From Pseudogracilibacillus auburnensis (GTDB lineage Bacteria; Bacillota; Bacilli; Bacillales; Amphibacillaceae), in contig NZ_QJJQ01000015.1 in assembly GCF_003201975.1 (NCBI RefSeq), positions 26,221 through 90,220 on the forward strand: a stretch of DNA of 64,000 bases, read 5' to 3'. A program made the position numbers and the translations under genes. The notes beneath the pieces were generated by a model. That model saw only the letters and a list, made by a program, of their open reading frames with translations, searched no databases and was not told the origin of the DNA. Each line of letters opens with the position of its first letter. Position 1 is the stretch's first letter. Below are positions 62,553 through 64,000 of this stretch, one piece after another.

Positions 62553-64000
62553 ATGAAAAAAGTCGGTTTTTTTCGTTCCATTCAATTAAAATTTATCGTA
62601 ATTTATATTTTGCTTTTAATTATTGCCGTGCAAGTAATAGGTTCCTATGTAGCACGAGAATTAGAAGCAGAATTACTCGATAACTTTAAAGAGTCAACAA
62701 ATGACCGTATTGACTTATTAAGTTATAATTTAGAACAAGCTTTTAATAAAAAGCGGACTGATGACCCTTTAGAACCGACATTACAAGAAGACATCCAAAA
62801 TATAGTAATTGATGTAGACCGTTCTGGTGCAACGACTACTACTATTCAAGTAATCAATAACCAAGGTAGAGTACTAGGAACAAATGATTATTTAAACCAA
62901 GATATCATTGGGAAAAAAATTACAGAAGATATTGTCCAACGAGCGATAAAATTTAAAACCTCTCTTGATAATACATTGTTAAATAGCAAGACAGGGGAAC
63001 GAATGTTTGTTAGAGTTGAGCCAATAGAAGACATCGAAGGCAATGTTCAAGGAGTCATCTATTTAGAAACTTCTTTAGAAGGAGTATATGGACAATTACA
63101 AAAAATAAATGAAATCTTTTTTAAAGGCTCGATTATTGCTTTAGTCGTCTCGGTTATTCTAGGAATATTAGTAGCACGTGCGATTACAAAACCAATCGTC
63201 GAAATGCGTAGACAGGCACAAACGATGGCACGAGGTGATTTTTCACAAAAAGTGAAAGTATATGGGACGGATGAAATTAGTCAGCTAGCAGTAACATTTA
63301 ATCATTTAAATGATCGGCTAAAACACTCGATGGCAACGATTGAAAAAGAACAACGGAAATTAAGTTCTGTCTTAGAAAATATGACAGAAGGCGTCATCGC
63401 AACAGATAATAAAGGGGAAATTACGTTAATCAACGAAGCAGCTGGAAGGCTATTTAACGAAAACCCGAACAGTTTAATCAGCAAAGATTTATTATTATTG
63501 TTAGATCTAGAAGAAAAAGTGGAAGATATTATTGAACTCCAAGAAAGTGGATCAGTCGTCCTTGATTTTAGCGATGAGGAAGATCTTTTTATTGTTCGTG
63601 CTAATTTTTCGGCTATTTATGACGACCATCGCCATAGTCGAACGAGTGGAATTATTACGGTATTAAGTGATGTGACAGAAGATGAAAAAGTTGAACAAGA
63701 AAGAAGAGAATTCGTTTCTAATGTTTCACACGAGTTGAGAACGCCACTAACAACGTTAAGAAGTTATTTGGAAGCATTGACAGATGGGGCATGGAAAGAT
63801 CCTGTTATCGCGCCAAAGTTTCTTGAAGTGATTCAAAATGAAACTGAGCGAATGATCAGGATGGTTAATAGTCTATTACAATTATCAAGAATGGATAGTA
63901 AAGAACATACGTTACATCGGGAAGATATAGATTTTACACCTTTTTTCCATAATATTATTGACCGATTTGAGATGAACGTGAAAGATGAAAAAATTAACTT
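62553..64000 (+). CDS. walK: Sensor histidine kinase WalK (YycG), 3' end outside window
   Basis: ATG 62553 after GACGAGGAG. The reading frame stays open to the window edge (about 482 codons seen). Helix 1 (LKFIVIYILLLIIAVQVIGSYVA), extracellular Cache-like domain about 35-185, helix 2 (GSIIALVVSVILGILVA), HAMP (ARAITKPIVEMRRQAQTMARGDF), PAS (VLENMTEGVIATDNKGEITLINEAA), H-box NVSHELRTPL with His393. The ATPase domain lies beyond the end. Kinase for WalR. Confidence 0.95.
   Translation, partial: MKKVGFFRSIQLKFIVIYILLLIIAVQVIGSYVARELEAELLDNFKESTNDRIDLLSYNLEQAFNKKRTDDPLEPTLQEDIQNIVIDVDRSGATTTTIQVINNQGRVLGTNDYLNQDIIGKKITEDIVQRAIKFKTSLDNTLLNSKTGERMFVRVEPIEDIEGNVQGVIYLETSLEGVYGQLQKINEIFFKGSIIALVVSVILGILVARAITKPIVEMRRQAQTMARGDFSQKVKVYGTDEISQLAVTFNHLNDRLKHSMATIEKEQRKLSSVLENMTEGVIATDNKGEITLINEAAGRLFNENPNSLISKDLLLLLDLEEKVEDIIELQESGSVVLDFSDEEDLFIVRANFSAIYDDHRHSRTSGIITVLSDVTEDEKVEQERREFVSNVSHELRTPLTTLRSYLEALTDGAWKDPVIAPKFLEVIQNETERMIRMVNSLLQLSRMDSKEHTLHREDIDFTPFFHNIIDRFEMNVKDEKIN

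Overview
The window is chromosomal DNA of a low-GC, spore-forming Bacillota bacterium of the Bacillaceae, and it spans the replication origin. The gene set and order around dnaA match the Bacillus type. On the minus strand going left from the origin lie dnaA, dnaN, yaaA, recF, remB, gyrB, gyrA, guaB, dacA, serS, tRNA-Ser, then tadA and SRP RNA. On the plus strand going right lie rpmH, rnpA, yidC, jag, mnmE, mnmG, rsmG, noc, soj, spo0J, ychF, rpsF-ssb-rpsR, yybS, gdpP, rplI, dnaC, purA and walRK. Spore functions (a YaaH/SleL-type cortex-lytic enzyme, YyaC, SpoIIIJ-type YidC, Noc) show that it sporulates. I cannot name the species; the style is that of an Oceanobacillus/Virgibacillus-like relative.

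Layout. 1-1.0 kb: the end of a LuxR-type response regulator gene, broken by a perfect 482-bp tandem duplication. 1.2-5.6 kb: a small ORF, then a Fur-box-controlled iron-siderophore ABC transporter (ATPase, lipoprotein, two permeases). 5.7-10.1 kb: an accessory stretch with a YndJ-like/DUF4166-like membrane pair, decayed gene fragments, and a secreted toxin-like protein with a small convergent membrane ORF. 10.2-16.9 kb: SRP RNA, tadA, yaaH, a CxxC membrane protein, proC under a proline T-box, a hemerythrin-like protein and tRNA-Ser, with large repeat elements between them. 16.9-31 kb: serS (serine T-box), dacA, guaB, a degenerate HD-GYP protein, gyrA, gyrB, remB, recF, yaaA, dnaN. 31-33.2 kb: bipartite oriC on both sides of dnaA. 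33.4-43.5 kb: rpmH to spo0J, with extra DnaA-box pairs between jag and mnmE and parS sites on both sides of noc-soj-spo0J. 43.9-56.8 kb: DUF554, yyaC, yyzM, ychF, rpsF operon, yybS-gdpP-rplI, dnaC, purA. 57.2-61.0 kb: a TetR regulator converging on an acyl-CoA ligase/AidB-like dehydrogenase pair. 61.8 kb to the end: walR and the start of walK.

The most unusual content is between the genes. At least nine copies of a GC-rich hairpin element occur in this AT-rich DNA. Its core is conserved (GACTCCTGCGGG, GACCCCGCA, GAGGCT, GCCCGCGG). Its outer stem differs in sequence from copy to copy but is almost always self-complementary within a copy, and the core also changes in a compensatory way. These hairpins sit inside larger, gene-less elements with three different terminal inverted repeats, which look like non-autonomous MITEs. 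No transposase is encoded in the window. A second candidate for novelty is the secreted protein at 8.6 kb, an acidic pro-region followed by a basic membrane-active-looking C-terminus, facing a possible 51-residue membrane protein. The remaining genes are conserved origin-region housekeeping genes.
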